Shown here in pieces: positions 53,259-63,982 of a stretch of DNA of 64,000 nucleotides. The notes beneath the pieces are model-generated. The model was given only the letters and a program-made list of their open reading frames with translations, was not told the DNA's origin and searched no databases. Position 1 is the first letter of the stretch. Each line of letters begins with the position of its first letter. Source of the DNA: Tritrichomonas foetus (taxonomy: Eukaryota > Parabasalia > Tritrichomonadida > Tritrichomonadidae); assembly GCA_001839685.1 (NCBI GenBank), contig MLAK01000552.1, forward strand, positions 1 through 64,000, in the 5' to 3' direction. The position numbers and the translations under genes were made by a program.

Positions 53259-53711
53259 TACGTTTAAAAAAATCGTTATTAGTTTTGAATATATATGGCC
53301 ATATAAACATTAAAAATGATCATCTCAAAATATTCAATCATAATATGCCCCTATTATTCAATATTAAACCAAATATGTATTCAATATATCATCACGATAT
53401 CATCATAGAATATACATATTCCCTCAACTGTGTAGTTTATATCAGATACATAATTTCATATAATCTTAGTATTCTTAGAGAAAACATGATAAGCATAATT
53501 TGAAGCAATAAATATGTCGAAAATAACATAAAAGCTATTCCATAAATTCAAATTCGCCATTAGAATTATCCAAACTTGGAAGTAATCTTTTTCCAGTTTG
53601 GTAGTAATGGAGAGGTATGCATAAATGATATAATAAGCAAACAAAAAACAAAAAGTTTGTTATCAATACTTTTTTTAAATAAAATCATTTCAAATCAAAT
53701 CTTAAAAAAAT
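53259..53711. other. Promoter-side spacer
   Basis: No gene seen. It contains a Myb-like TAACGAT (minus, 53272-53278) near the TPR gene start. Small shadow frames only. Confidence 0.5.
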
Positions 53712-54524
53712 CTAGTGACTGTTCAATATGTTTCTTGTCGAAGAGGCATCTCTACCACATGCTTCAAACACTTGCACGACTTGGTCTTGATCGTGTCCTT
53801 CATCAACAAATTTATTAATTTCGTTTCGCTCATTTTCTGTGAATTTATCAAGCTTTTTAATTACAGCTTCACTCAAACTTTCTGGCATTTTGGTGCATAG
53901 CATTGGATTGCTTATGATATATGCAACAGCGTAAGAAATGTTATAATCGTGTTTTCTTAAAGCTTCTTTGATTGTTTCTTCGTCATTTGTGAAACCCATT
54001 TCTTTGATTAGATCCACTTTTTCAAAGAAGTTATCAGGATCGTTTGGGTTATCAGATAATCTCTTTGTGGGTTTAGCCGAATCAGCTGAAGATCCACTGC
54101 ATAAATCGTTAGCCGATTGATCTGCCTGCTTTTTTGGCGCCGGCGGTTTTGGAAGGGAAGATGATGAATCAATGTCAGAGGCCCTGTGCAATTTGGATGA
54201 TGTCATTGAGGAAGAGGCGCATGCTTCTGTCATCGATGTTGGCGCAGCTGTTGTTGTCGCTGTTGAACTAATTACGTTTTGATTGGAAAAGGCATTATTA
54301 TGTGGTATCGTTAGAGTAAACTCAGAATTGTCATCGAATTCTTGTAGGTTTTGTTCGTTTTTAAGAAGGAGGCGTGAACTGTTGAGCTGAATCGTATCTG
54401 GATAATCGTATTTTGCAATTAATGCTTTTTTAATGTCGCCTACTGTTTCAAAGTCATAGAATTGAAAATAATGGTATTTGTGTTCCGCAATATTAGTGAT
54501 TTTAATCGATCTTTTCTGCATCAT
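53712..54524 (-). CDS. Rad23-like UBL-UBA ubiquitin-shuttle protein
   Basis: 270 aa. Residues 1-75 look like a ubiquitin-like beta-grasp fold (RSIKITNI...DIKKALIAKYDYPDTIQL...SRLLLKN). A Ser/Ala-rich linker follows. A UBA domain is at about 168-205 (LIKEMGFTNDEETIKEALRKH). A second UBA-like domain at the C-terminus (INKFVDEGHDQDQVVQVFEA) resembles Rad23 UBA2. Rad23 proteins carry ubiquitylated clients to the proteasome and assist DNA repair. The XPC-binding (STI1-like) domain is not evident, so DNA-repair partnering is uncertain. The open frame starts at TTG 54608; the ATG at 54524 follows an Inr motif by 4 bases and is preferred, though ATG 54521 is adjacent. Confidence 0.8.
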   Translation of the reverse strand: MMQKRSIKITNIAEHKYHYFQFYDFETVGDIKKALIAKYDYPDTIQLNSSRLLLKNEQNLQEFDDNSEFTLTIPHNNAFSNQNVISSTATTTAAPTSMTEACASSSMTSSKLHRASDIDSSSSLPKPPAPKKQADQSANDLCSGSSADSAKPTKRLSDNPNDPDNFFEKVDLIKEMGFTNDEETIKEALRKHDYNISYAVAYIISNPMLCTKMPESLSEAVIKKLDKFTENERNEINKFVDEGHDQDQVVQVFEACGRDASSTRNILNSH

Positions 54525-54530
54525 AAATGA
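54525..54530 (-). promoter_or_regulatory. Inr-like TCATTT
   Basis: TCA(+1)TTT with +1 at 54528, giving a 4-base leader. It decides the start of the UBL-UBA gene in favour of 54524. Confidence 0.6.
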
Positions 54531-55153
54531 ATAATTATATTTGTAAAAAATATTTGTAAATAATATTTGTAAATAATGACAGATTTTAGAGGGATGCTGA
54601 GAGGTCAATTTCTAAGGCGAATTTCTGTAAATAAAAACGGTTGATTTCTCCAAGTTTTGGGAAAAACATGAACTTTAAAATCATTGCAATGAACAGAGTG
54701 AGTGTTTTTTTTCATAGATGATGAGAAATTCCATTAGTATATATATGTGTAAATATATTGATACAGTATATTTAGTTCTTATTTCTTTGGCTATCAGGAA
54801 AGTTTTTCATTCTGCAACACTCTCCCTTGATATTTCCTTTCACTTTTCAGTTGATATTTGGCTATATAAAGACCGAATAAATACTCAATGACTTTATCAT
54901 ATGCCACTTCATGGATATTATTCAATTTACTCTTCTGAATCTCATTTCACTTCTATCACTTTTTACATGTGTATGACCGAATAAAAGTTCAATTCTTTAA
55001 CTTACAGATTTCAATTTATACATAGAATTTTCAATAGAAACGAAAACGATAGATTTTGAATAATTTGCAAACTTTCGTAAACTTTTGAAAAAAACCAGAG
55101 ACATGTATAACTTTTTAAAATAGTTCAATACCATAGATAACTTTTTAAATCGT
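54531..55153. other. Divergent spacer
   Basis: No gene seen. It includes three short repeats of ATATTTGTAAA near 54540-54577. AT-rich elsewhere. Confidence 0.5.
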
Positions 55154-56665
55154 ATGAGTGGCTTTTTGATAATCATTGATTCTTCAGAATTTGAGATGCT
55201 TGATACAGCTCCTCTCATCAATGGTGAAAATCAAGAAAAGCAGGAGAAAATATGGATCCCACTTAACAAACGCGAACGTCTTTCTCTCCTCCACATTTGT
55301 GGTATTGCCGCTGGCACCCTCGTTGCCACGCTTCTATGGACAATCGTTTTCACACTTTTCGAACCGCTTTCGACCAAAGTCGACCTTCCAGAATGGGTCA
55401 AAACGCTTCTTCTTTTCTACGGTTCACTTGCCGGCTTTGTCATCAACCCAATTCTCGGAGTTTACTCTGATGCTGTTATGCTGAAATGGGGAAGACGCAG
55501 AATTTTCATGGTTATTGGCGTTACTGTTCTTGTAATTGGTCTTTTCCTTATGATGTACTGTATGGAAATTGGACATTGGCTTCAACCAGATGCGCACATT
55601 CCGAATGGAGCCCAAAAGGGAATTTTCATTGGCGCACTTATCGTTGTATTCACTGCCGGAAATATTGTTCAAGCCCCGGCCCGTACTCTTTGTTCTGATG
55701 TTGCTCCACCTCACCAACAAATTCTTATGTCCAACATCGTTCAAGTTTACAGTGGAGTTGGTGGAATTCTTACTAATCTTGTTGGCGGCCTTGAACTCTA
55801 TAAATATACAGGATTAGACCAAGAACAATTCATTTTAGTTACTTGCTTAACTATTTCTTTGGTTGCCATGCTTGTTGCTGTTATCGTCACACCAGAAGAG
55901 CCACTCAAGGAGAAGCCACCAAAAGTTAATCCATTCCTACAAATTTGGCAAGCCTTAAAACGTATGCCAAAACCATTTATTCGCATTTTATTCCCATTCA
56001 CACTAGCTTATGTTGCAACTTACCAATTTGGCTTCCAGTTCAGCCATTTCATGGGCCATGATATCTATGGTGGTGACAATAATCCTAATGCAGGCAAAGA
56101 AATGAATGAAAAGTATCAAAAAGGTGTTTCTTGGTCAATGATGTGTAATGTTGTCAATTATACATGTCAGTTTATTTATGGTTTTGTGAATACTCGCGTG
56201 TGCGCACTCATTGGAATGAAAACTGTGATGATTTCAGGTTTGTTAGTAATCACATTAGGCTTGATTTGCTTCTTCTTTGTGAATAACCGTTTTGCATATT
56301 TGGGAATTACTGTTCCACTTGGTTTAGGTAATGTTATTTATATGGCAATTCCATTCACTGTTGTATCAATGGTTATTCCAACGGAGGATCTTGGTGGAAA
56401 CCTTGGAATTCTCACCTGCTTTGGAGTTTTTGGTCAACAAGTGTCCAATTTTGGAGTTGGAAGTGGTTTTGGTGCAATCTGGCCTGACAATTCAAGAATG
56501 ATGATTGCATCATCATGTGTATTTAGTATTCTTGCAATGATTTCAGCATTTTGGATGATTACACCACAAGTTGGAGATGCAGAGAAATACAGGGTGAATC
56601 ATGTGGATCAATCACAAGATACAGGAAACATTGATCAGCCGTTCATCAGCAGCGACAAGGTTTAA
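55154..56665 (+). CDS. MFS transporter, SLC45/GPH sugar symporter-like
   Basis: 503 aa with about 12 hydrophobic segments, the first at about 43-66 (LLHICGIAAGTLVATLLWTI). The loop between segments 2 and 3 carries a D-x6-KWGRRR motif (GVYSDAVMLKWGRRRIF), the MFS signature. YGGDNNPNAGKE and the following region resemble the IYGG loop of SLC45/plant sucrose-proton symporters and the GPH group. The predicted function is proton-coupled uptake of a disaccharide or other small sugar across the plasma or endosomal membrane; the substrate is inferred from the family only. The N-terminus has an acidic cytosolic tail. The start may be 55154 or the internal ATG at 55196. Confidence 0.85.
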   Translation: MSGFLIIIDSSEFEMLDTAPLINGENQEKQEKIWIPLNKRERLSLLHICGIAAGTLVATLLWTIVFTLFEPLSTKVDLPEWVKTLLLFYGSLAGFVINPILGVYSDAVMLKWGRRRIFMVIGVTVLVIGLFLMMYCMEIGHWLQPDAHIPNGAQKGIFIGALIVVFTAGNIVQAPARTLCSDVAPPHQQILMSNIVQVYSGVGGILTNLVGGLELYKYTGLDQEQFILVTCLTISLVAMLVAVIVTPEEPLKEKPPKVNPFLQIWQALKRMPKPFIRILFPFTLAYVATYQFGFQFSHFMGHDIYGGDNNPNAGKEMNEKYQKGVSWSMMCNVVNYTCQFIYGFVNTRVCALIGMKTVMISGLLVITLGLICFFFVNNRFAYLGITVPLGLGNVIYMAIPFTVVSMVIPTEDLGGNLGILTCFGVFGQQVSNFGVGSGFGAIWPDNSRMMIASSCVFSILAMISAFWMITPQVGDAEKYRVNHVDQSQDTGNIDQPFISSDKV

Positions 56666-57208
56666 ATTTTATTTTCTTTAGTTAATATTAGTCAATATAA
56701 CACGATTACTTTTCTCTCTTTCTTTTTTGTTCTTGCTTTTATTTATTTTTTCTCTTTTTGTTTTTTGTTTGATGATTTCCTGCAGATTTTTTTTTCCTTC
56801 TCTAAGCAATGGAATTGGTTTCTCGTTTGTAATTATTATTTAACATTCCTTCATCATTAGGAAATAATTTCAACATAATATTTTATCTAGATATCAACAA
56901 TGTATTAGACATATCATTTCAATTATTAAACACCATTGTCTTCCTTGTTAAGATTATGTCATATAAAAAATCATTTTAGATGCACTCATTCTGCGAATTG
57001 ATTATCATCATGAATATGAAATAACACATCTTAAAAATAAAGAAAATTGTGGTAATAAACAATTAATTTCCACACTTTACCATGATAGAATAATTTTTTT
57101 ACCAAATTTTTATCAAGAAATTTAGGTTTCATGCAATCAAAGAAATTTGAGGAGAAATATGAACTTTTTGTGAGAAAATCGTTGAAAAGAATATCCAAAA
57201 CTTTTTGA
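56666..57208. other. Spacer
   Basis: No gene seen. T-rich directly after the transporter stop, then AT-rich sequence. Confidence 0.55.
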
Positions 57209-58324
57209 ATGCGTCCTGGAACAGCATCAACATGGTATTACCCAGTGATTCCGAACAAAACCATTCGACCGCCTCACTCAACCGTCAAAAAAAGATGTAA
57301 TTCCCCGCTACACTCGACCAGAAATTCGTCTCCTAAAAATACAAATTTGCGATCACGAAATGTTGCCTGTTTTGCAGAGCAGTTAATTCCTCTTCGATCT
57401 GCGTATAAATCAATGTCTGAGAAAATACACGAATTCACCTGCGAATGTAATATCGATGAAACATCGCCAGATTTGATGACACAATTTAAAGTTCTTGATA
57501 ACGAATATGAAATATTTTGTTCACAAGCAAATATTATTCTAAGTTCAATCCATCCATCAAAATCCCTTCAAAATTCAATGGCAACATCAACAACTTTGAA
57601 ACAAGCACATCTTTTGACAATAGAGTGGAAAGAATTAATAACAAAATTTAATAATATCACTGGACAAGGGCTAATGCCACATTTTCATAATATCTCAAAG
57701 AAATTTGAAGCTTTTAAAGTCACAGTGAAAGGAATCATTGATTTGTTTTCTGCTGGGAATTTAATGTCAAATTTGAATCCTAATTTGGTCAGGAAAATAT
57801 TTTTCAAAATTGACAAGTTTCAAAAGTATTTTTTTGATATATATAGAAAAGTAGAATTCGGCCGATATTTTGAATATAACGCAAGTGGTGTTTATTCAGA
57901 TGTAGAAAAGCTAATAAAAATGATAGGGTCACTTTTTCAATACAGACTTCCTGCAATCACAATGTCAACTGGTGATGTGATGCGGAAAAAGTTTGATGTG
58001 ACAATGCAAAGTGAACTAATTTTGAAACTGGTTAAAGGGACTGCTAACTTTACAGTACTTGGAAATGAAACAATTGATAAAATCTCTGAAGTTAATCTGG
58101 AGTTGAAGAAATTGTTTGAATTTTTAAAGATACCTTACGAGCTTGAATTAAAATTCACAGAAAATGAAGAAGAGGATCAAAATGATTCTAAAAAAGAAAC
58201 GAAGAAATTATCAGCAGCTGATGAATTAATCGTGAATAGCCAAAAAGCTGTTGATTCGATGAGGAAACGAATTAAAGATATAGAAATGTCAATTTTTAGT
58301 GATGCTAAACTCGGTGATAGTTAA
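57209..58324 (+). CDS. Unknown helical protein
   Basis: 371 aa, family not recognised. The N-terminal 55 residues are basic and Ser/Pro/Asn-rich, probably disordered. The middle (about 60-310) is alpha-helical with heptad-like Leu/Ile/Phe (for example LLTIEWKELITKFNNITG and KIFFKIDKFQKYFFDIYRK). The last 60 residues are charged, with ENEEEDQNDSKKETKK. It may be a structural or cytoskeletal component, but nothing specific supports that. The ATG at 57209 is the only reasonable start. The frame is uninterrupted. Confidence 0.72.
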   Translation: MRPGTASTWYYPVIPNKTIRPPHSTVKKRCNSPLHSTRNSSPKNTNLRSRNVACFAEQLIPLRSAYKSMSEKIHEFTCECNIDETSPDLMTQFKVLDNEYEIFCSQANIILSSIHPSKSLQNSMATSTTLKQAHLLTIEWKELITKFNNITGQGLMPHFHNISKKFEAFKVTVKGIIDLFSAGNLMSNLNPNLVRKIFFKIDKFQKYFFDIYRKVEFGRYFEYNASGVYSDVEKLIKMIGSLFQYRLPAITMSTGDVMRKKFDVTMQSELILKLVKGTANFTVLGNETIDKISEVNLELKKLFEFLKIPYELELKFTENEEEDQNDSKKETKKLSAADELIVNSQKAVDSMRKRIKDIEMSIFSDAKLGDS

Positions 58325-58552
58325 AACATATTTCCTATAAATATGTTGACAGATATTTATGTCATCAAAAATGTGCAGTAATTGTTTCGTATTATTCACT
58401 TTTTATGAATGTGTTTGTTCGGTAAATTCTATTTCGGCTAAATAAAATCTGATTTATTTGAATATGATTGTTATCTTCTTGGAAAAATTCAATACTTGCC
58501 ATTTTTTTTTCAATCACCGGAATTTAGATAGATATTTTTTTTTTTTGATATC

Positions 58553-59425
58553 ATGGAGGCGATCAAGAAAAGGATTCTCAGTAAGCAAATAACACCATTC
58601 GATATTCCATCACTTAATGATTCATATATAGTGGAAGTTTTAAAGGAAGCCATCCTCACAAAATATTCAACTGTTCCACCAGATGTCCTTCGTAGAATTT
58701 TCGCTTATACTGATACAGTTAAACATTCAGCCTGCATTGTTGCTTACATATGTAAAGTATTTGATCAATTCGGATCCCATAGTATTCAAGTATATAAAGC
58801 ATTAATTATCACAATTGAATGTCTTGAAACAGGATCACAACCATTCTTTATGGCAGCAAAAGCTCTGACACCAGAATTTCTAACAGTGATATATTTAAGT
58901 TTTCGAGCCAAAAATATCCCTTTAAGAGATATTATTCACAAAATGGCACTTTCGATTTACAATTATTTGATGTATGATGAACCTCTTCCAAATATTGGCG
59001 ATTATTCAAATCCTGCACAAGTTAATCAGCCTGAAATAAATTATGTGAAACTGAAGAATCCATATGATGAAGGTTCTAGTGATAATGATTATGATTTTAC
59101 TTCTTCTTCTTCAACTTATGATGAGGATGATGAAGATTCAAACACAGCTCCTTTTCAAAATTATTCAGCAATTCCGGAAAATGATGATTTAACACAACAG
59201 CAACATCTAGAAAACCAAATTCCGATTCAAGATCCTTTTCAATCTGCAAGAGATGCATTTTTAATCCAATTTGAAGCAATAAGACCCGAAGTTACTAAAT
59301 TGGTTTCTAAAGAAGCACCAGTTGAATCAGATACAGAAACATTAGAATTCAAAGAATTCAAACGTGAAAATGAATTAAGTTCAATCAATAACACAATTTA
59401 TGATACATCAATGGATTGGTGTTAA
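58553..59425 (+). CDS. ENTH/VHS-like adaptor with DPF motif
   Basis: 290 aa. Residues about 15-145 form a right-handed helical array resembling ENTH/ANTH/VHS domains (VYKALIITIECLETGSQPFF and FLTVIYLSFRAKNIPLRDII). The C-terminal half is unstructured and acidic. It contains NPYD (N169) and DPF (D227-F229), short motifs that in epsin-type adaptors bind AP-2 ear domains or accessory proteins. A role in clathrin-linked endocytosis or endosomal sorting is inferred. The lipid-binding residues were not checked. A T-rich stretch precedes the ATG at 58553. The minus-strand gene at 59528 converges on it. Confidence 0.65.
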   Translation: MEAIKKRILSKQITPFDIPSLNDSYIVEVLKEAILTKYSTVPPDVLRRIFAYTDTVKHSACIVAYICKVFDQFGSHSIQVYKALIITIECLETGSQPFFMAAKALTPEFLTVIYLSFRAKNIPLRDIIHKMALSIYNYLMYDEPLPNIGDYSNPAQVNQPEINYVKLKNPYDEGSSDNDYDFTSSSSTYDEDDEDSNTAPFQNYSAIPENDDLTQQQHLENQIPIQDPFQSARDAFLIQFEAIRPEVTKLVSKEAPVESDTETLEFKEFKRENELSSINNTIYDTSMDWC

Positions 59426-59527
59426 TCAGAAAAAAACTTAAATATAAATCGAAATGAACTGTAAAAAGTAAATAATATATCAATAATATATTTATTCATT
59501 TGGTTACATGAAAAAATAACATTTGTT

Positions 59528-60976
59528 TTATTCTTTATTTTGTTCAAAAAGAATCTGGTGAAGAATTGTTGTTCTTTTTTCCAATTGTTGATATTCTGAT
59601 ATTTGATCAAGCATTGATTGAATTCCATTTTCTATAATAACATCAATAAAATTATGTGTATTTTGAGATTTCTCTCTTTCACAGATCGAAATTAATAAAT
59701 CCAAAAAGATTTTAACAGTCAAAAAATTATCTGATAACAAAAAGTCAAGCGAATGAATAATATTGGCAAAAATGAGTTCATTTTCATATAAAGATGGCAC
59801 TTTACATACCATTTTAGAAATTACACAAATTGCTGCTTCTTTTTCGCTAAAAATACCACTATTAATCATAACATTCAATTTATTTATTAATTTTGTAATG
59901 ATTTCATCATTTGTTGAATCAGGAATCTTTTCCAAAAAACATAGAAAAATTGGACAGGCATAAATTAAATATTTTGTTGGCAGTACATCAATTAAAACGT
60001 GGGATATTTCACTATCATAAAACGCTAAAGCTTCGAAAGTAAAGCAGCAGCGATTGTTTATGAAAAATAAACAATTTTTAATAAATTTTTCATTTTCATT
60101 GTTAATTTCTGAAATCAGAGTATCTTTAATCTTTTTTAAAAAACTGTTTTTAATGAATCTATTTTCTGTGTGAACAATCTTAATTGATAATTTACAAAGT
60201 AATTTGATTGTTAGAACCAACGAAACAGATTCATTAATTGCAACTTTTAAAAAATCTTCAAGAAAATCACTATCTAAAACTTTTGACATTTTATAAAAAA
60301 TAGCAACAATCATTTCTTTTAAATTTTGATGAATTGTTCGAAAAAATATTTTTGTGAGAGAATTTATGATATTATTTGTTTGATTATTCTCAAGAAAGAA
60401 TTTGGCAATTGATGGCTGTAAACAAAAATTATAAATAATATAAAGACATGGAATGTAAAGCTCGTTTTTTCCAGGTAACAAAAAATTACATAAATGTGAA
60501 TAAAAAGTGCCTAGTAATTGTTCAGAAACATCAATTGATATATTAGTGAAATAATAAATGATTGATAAACATCTGATTGTGTCATTTGTTGTAATGACAT
60601 CAGTAAAAACATTTCCAAGAATTCCAAAAAAATTATGTGAAAGCAAAATATTATAGCAATCTTCTGAAAGGTGATGGAAAATATTTTGATTTGTTTCTAA
60701 TATTGATATATCATTGGTTTCCATAAATTGTTCAAACGAAGGAAATATTTTGTCAAAATCATCAAAAGGGATTCCTTCGGGGAGAGATTTGGGATATTCA
60801 TTTTCCTGATTCCATCCTAATTCTTGATGAATGGTTATTAAATCATTTTCATGATTGCTAACTTTTTTAAAATTCACCTTGAGAAATACTCTTGGAAATC
60901 AACTTTTTAAATATTTAAATGGCCAATTTTCAGAATCTTTAAAAATAGTTTTTTCTAGTGTAGTATCTAAATACAT
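59528..60976 (-). pseudogene. Armadillo-like protein gene with premature TGA
   Basis: The open frame up to 60877 begins at GTG and has no ATG before codon 52. Upstream in the same frame an ATG at 60976 begins 25 codons (MYLDTTLEKTIFKDSENW...) that end in TGA at 60899-60901. After the TGA the frame runs through FPRVFLKV straight into the long open frame. An Inr-like TCATAA (60995-61000) lies 22 bases upstream of this ATG. The downstream protein is alpha-helical with HEAT/ARM-like repeats (for example ELYIPCLYIIYNFCLQPSI and IFCFLEK-type helices), with no specific family. It is a recent nonsense allele, a sequencing error, or a gene with an unusual start. Confidence 0.6.
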
Positions 60977-61287
60977 AGGTGTTAATTTTATAAATTATGA
61001 ATAAATCTAGATTGATAATCAAATCTAAAATTCTATTTCAATAATAGAAAAGAATCATGAATTGAAAAATATTATCTTTTTAATTAATATCAATATTTGG
61101 TTATTGTACAGAAAAATAGAAAGGAAATATTAATGAAAGTGTTATAGATTCTATTGATTTTTCTTTGGAATTATTAAAATTACCAAAATAACTAATAATC
61201 TCAAGATGATATTATTCAATGCAGGTAAAATAACATAATAAAGCTTCTAGGAGAATTTTTTTCGTATATTTAAATTGTGAGATTGTG
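60977..61287. other. Divergent spacer
   Basis: No gene seen. It contains the Inr-like site at 60995-61000. AT-rich. Confidence 0.5.
60995..61000 (-). promoter_or_regulatory. Inr-like TCATAA
   Basis: TCA(+1)TAA with +1 at 60998. It supports the ATG at 60976 as the ancestral start of the interrupted gene. Confidence 0.45.
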
Positions 61288-62010
61288 ATGTCATACTATC
61301 AGAATATTTCAAAAGCATTTGTCAAATGTCAAAAAATGGGATCCACTTCGCTTGTTTTAATTGCAGCGAGTGTGATTTTGAACAATAGTTCATCGATTAT
61401 CAAAGGAGGTGATTCATTTTCAGAGTTTTATTCAATTTCAGCACTCGAAGAATACCAAGTTGATTCCTCAAACATGAAGCAGTTTCTTAAAATTATGATT
61501 GAAAACGATTTAGATGTATTATCAACTGATCTTGCAAGTGAAAAAGAATCAGCTTTATTTAATCTTGAAACAGCCTCAATATTTTTTGAAGGTGATTCAT
61601 CATTTAATACAACAAATACTGCAATGAATATTCATTACGAAAATAAAAGTGGGAATCTATTCATGTGGATGTATTCAATAAAAAATACGGATAAATCACA
61701 ATATACAATAGAATTACTTTCCTGTAAAATAAATTTGGATTTAAATGATAGTTTTACGATATTGCAAAATACAAAAAAATCAAAATTTGGTAATAGAACA
61801 TGGTATGAAAAGGCAAAAATCCCTGCTCAATTATCACAAAAAACTGTTGCCGATTCCTTAGCAATAGGATTGGCGCCATTTATGCTTGGAAAATCCTTAT
61901 CACCAAATGGAGTTATTGACAATATCAAGTCTGCTGCTCAAAATGGACAGATTGCCTCTATAAACCATGATCTTGGCAGATGGATCACATTTCAAGGAAT
62001 TTATTGTTAG
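61288..62010 (+). CDS. Unknown orphan protein
   Basis: 240 aa, not recognised. It has a short hydrophobic segment near residues 20-32 (SLVLIAASVILNN), which may be a core helix or a weak signal anchor. The rest is mixed alpha/beta, with several Asn/Ser-rich turns (NTTNTAMNIHYENKSGN) that could carry N-glycans if it is secreted. The C-terminal part is KAKIPAQLSQKTVADSLAIG followed by LGRWITFQGIYC. The open frame starts at GTG 61285; the ATG at 61288 is preferred. No neighbour suggests a function. Confidence 0.65.
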   Translation: MSYYQNISKAFVKCQKMGSTSLVLIAASVILNNSSSIIKGGDSFSEFYSISALEEYQVDSSNMKQFLKIMIENDLDVLSTDLASEKESALFNLETASIFFEGDSSFNTTNTAMNIHYENKSGNLFMWMYSIKNTDKSQYTIELLSCKINLDLNDSFTILQNTKKSKFGNRTWYEKAKIPAQLSQKTVADSLAIGLAPFMLGKSLSPNGVIDNIKSAAQNGQIASINHDLGRWITFQGIYC

Positions 62011-62284
62011 TCAGTATTTACATATATCTAATCCTATGATCGATAACATTTATAAAAGAACGCCAATTGGATTAAATAAAGTTGTATTCCTTTTCTCCTA
62101 TTTTTACAATCATCTGTTTTCTCCAATTAGTTAATTCATTTTTTATTGACGAATGATAAATTATTGATATTATCCATGTAGATAAAACATAATTAATTTG
62201 GGTTAGTTGATGCAGTGCTGCATGCATTGAATATAATGAAACAATAAAAATAAATAGAGTAAAAAAATCGCTAATATAACATAT

Positions 62285-63982
62285 TTAAAACAATTTTGAT
62301 TGAGCCATTCCTCTTTCAGGAGTTGAAGGCATCAATAAAAAGTTAACATCATATGGCTTCAATCGTTCTATTAAATCTAAATAAAACAACTTTATAACTG
62401 ATCCTGCAGGAGCATCAGAAATTCTATAATTCATTTCTATTTTGGTTCCTATTCCTTGTTGTGGTTGTGGCTGTGGAATCAAAATATGTGTCGACTTTAC
62501 CAAGTAATTTCGCTTATCATAAATTGCCAGAAGTATAGATTGTGGTAAAGTTCCATTTATACAAGGAACCATGAAATTGACTCGTCTTAAAATTGCAGGC
62601 GATTTTAATGTAAAAGTTTGAGTTCGAGTGATTTTATCCCAATATCCAGGAAAACAATTTCCTTTGAAATTAGGAATAGGAAAAGTAAACCATTGTGGTG
62701 ACCCTTTCCTTTTCTCAGTAAATTGCCCCATACATTTCACGTTTTTCATGACAATGGAATTTTGATCTTCATTTGCAGTGATAACAAAGGATATGCAATT
62801 TAATATATCTGATTCAAATCTTAATGAAATTGAGGATTCATTTCTTTTCATAACTGGTTGACATTTCAATGGACTAATTATGTCAACACTTTTTGGTAAT
62901 AATTTATCAAATTCTATAAATAATTCATCTGGAATAGATGCACTTGTGAAACATATTGTAAAGAAAAATTGTTTCTCATTTTTTGAATCAATAATATAAC
63001 AATTTTTCGGCTGCTCGATTTCTCTGTTATTTTCTACGATATTAGAATCACAATCTACAATATTTTCATTTCTGCTTTCATTCATACTCTTCTCATTAAT
63101 TATAAAATTAGAAATTTTATCATCTTCACTTCGAGTATAGCAACATCTTTCATTTCCAATAAAATCATCATTTCCATCTTTTAATAGATCATTTACACAA
63201 CCTGTTGCTTCTTTAGGATATTCAAAAAATATTGCTTTACATTTAGATAGATTAACTCTTCCATCAATTTCTTCAATTTTCCATTTATTTTTTGGCATTG
63301 AAGGAACATCTACTTTTTCTATCATGCCTTCCAGTTCTTTAATGACTGAACTGCACATCAACAATTGTTGAGAACATTCTTTACAAAGGGAATAAGAGCT
63401 CGGATGTTGAGGTTGAGGTTTAAGTGGATTTAATAGTGATTTAAATGTTTCATGCAAGAAAAATGACATCACTTTGGAATTTCCTAGAGATTTTCGACAA
63501 AATGAGCAAATTTGTTCATTAGTTTCCGATCTTAATAAAAAGAATCTAATTGAAGAAATTGCCGGATTAACCCCAAATCGAATCATTATTGCATTTCTTA
63601 TATTTAATGATATTTTCGATCTTAATCGAAACGCTTCAAGCTCAACAAGATCTGATATATTTCTCTCATTTTTACTCATAAATGCTCTAATTCGTTTTTC
63701 ATATTCTTCAAGTACATTTGATTCCATACATTTAAAAGTTGGCATTTTAATTTCAATTTTTGGAATATAAGCATCAACTGAAACATTGCTAATTTTCATG
63801 TCATCAACTTTTCTGTCAAATGTAATCCAAACAAATCTCACAAGTTCACTTGCTGATTGAACAAGCGGTGCTTGAACTCCCCACCGTGGAGCATGAGCAA
63901 GTGAGTATTTCGCAAAAGTTGGAACTTTAACAACTGGTAAAAGAACGTCTTTTAGATAACAACTTTTTGAGTTATTATCCAT
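62285..63982 (-). CDS. Unknown protein with Cys4 zinc-binding-like motif
   Basis: 565 aa. N-terminal domain (about 20-110) with AHAPRWGVQAPLVQSASELV. A CSFCRKSLG (about 162-170) and CKECSQQL (about 205-212) pair forms a CxxC-x(35-40)-CxxC zinc-ribbon-like site. The C-terminal 120 residues (LKSPAILRRVNFMVPCINGT and following) look like a beta-sandwich. No family was recognised with confidence. It starts at the ATG at 63982, but only 18 bases of upstream sequence are in the window and they hold no stop in frame, so the true start could lie outside. It ends in TAA. Confidence 0.7.
   Translation of the reverse strand: MDNNSKSCYLKDVLLPVVKVPTFAKYSLAHAPRWGVQAPLVQSASELVRFVWITFDRKVDDMKISNVSVDAYIPKIEIKMPTFKCMESNVLEEYEKRIRAFMSKNERNISDLVELEAFRLRSKISLNIRNAIMIRFGVNPAISSIRFFLLRSETNEQICSFCRKSLGNSKVMSFFLHETFKSLLNPLKPQPQHPSSYSLCKECSQQLLMCSSVIKELEGMIEKVDVPSMPKNKWKIEEIDGRVNLSKCKAIFFEYPKEATGCVNDLLKDGNDDFIGNERCCYTRSEDDKISNFIINEKSMNESRNENIVDCDSNIVENNREIEQPKNCYIIDSKNEKQFFFTICFTSASIPDELFIEFDKLLPKSVDIISPLKCQPVMKRNESSISLRFESDILNCISFVITANEDQNSIVMKNVKCMGQFTEKRKGSPQWFTFPIPNFKGNCFPGYWDKITRTQTFTLKSPAILRRVNFMVPCINGTLPQSILLAIYDKRNYLVKSTHILIPQPQPQQGIGTKIEMNYRISDAPAGSVIKLFYLDLIERLKPYDVNFLLMPSTPERGMAQSKLF

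Noticed and set aside
15511..60901. Reassignment of TGA as a sense codon
   Set aside because: Two interrupted genes contain an in-frame TGA, but the mariner transposases and the giant USP end in TGA, Trp is encoded by TGG throughout, and parabasalids use the standard code. Mutation or sequence error is simpler.
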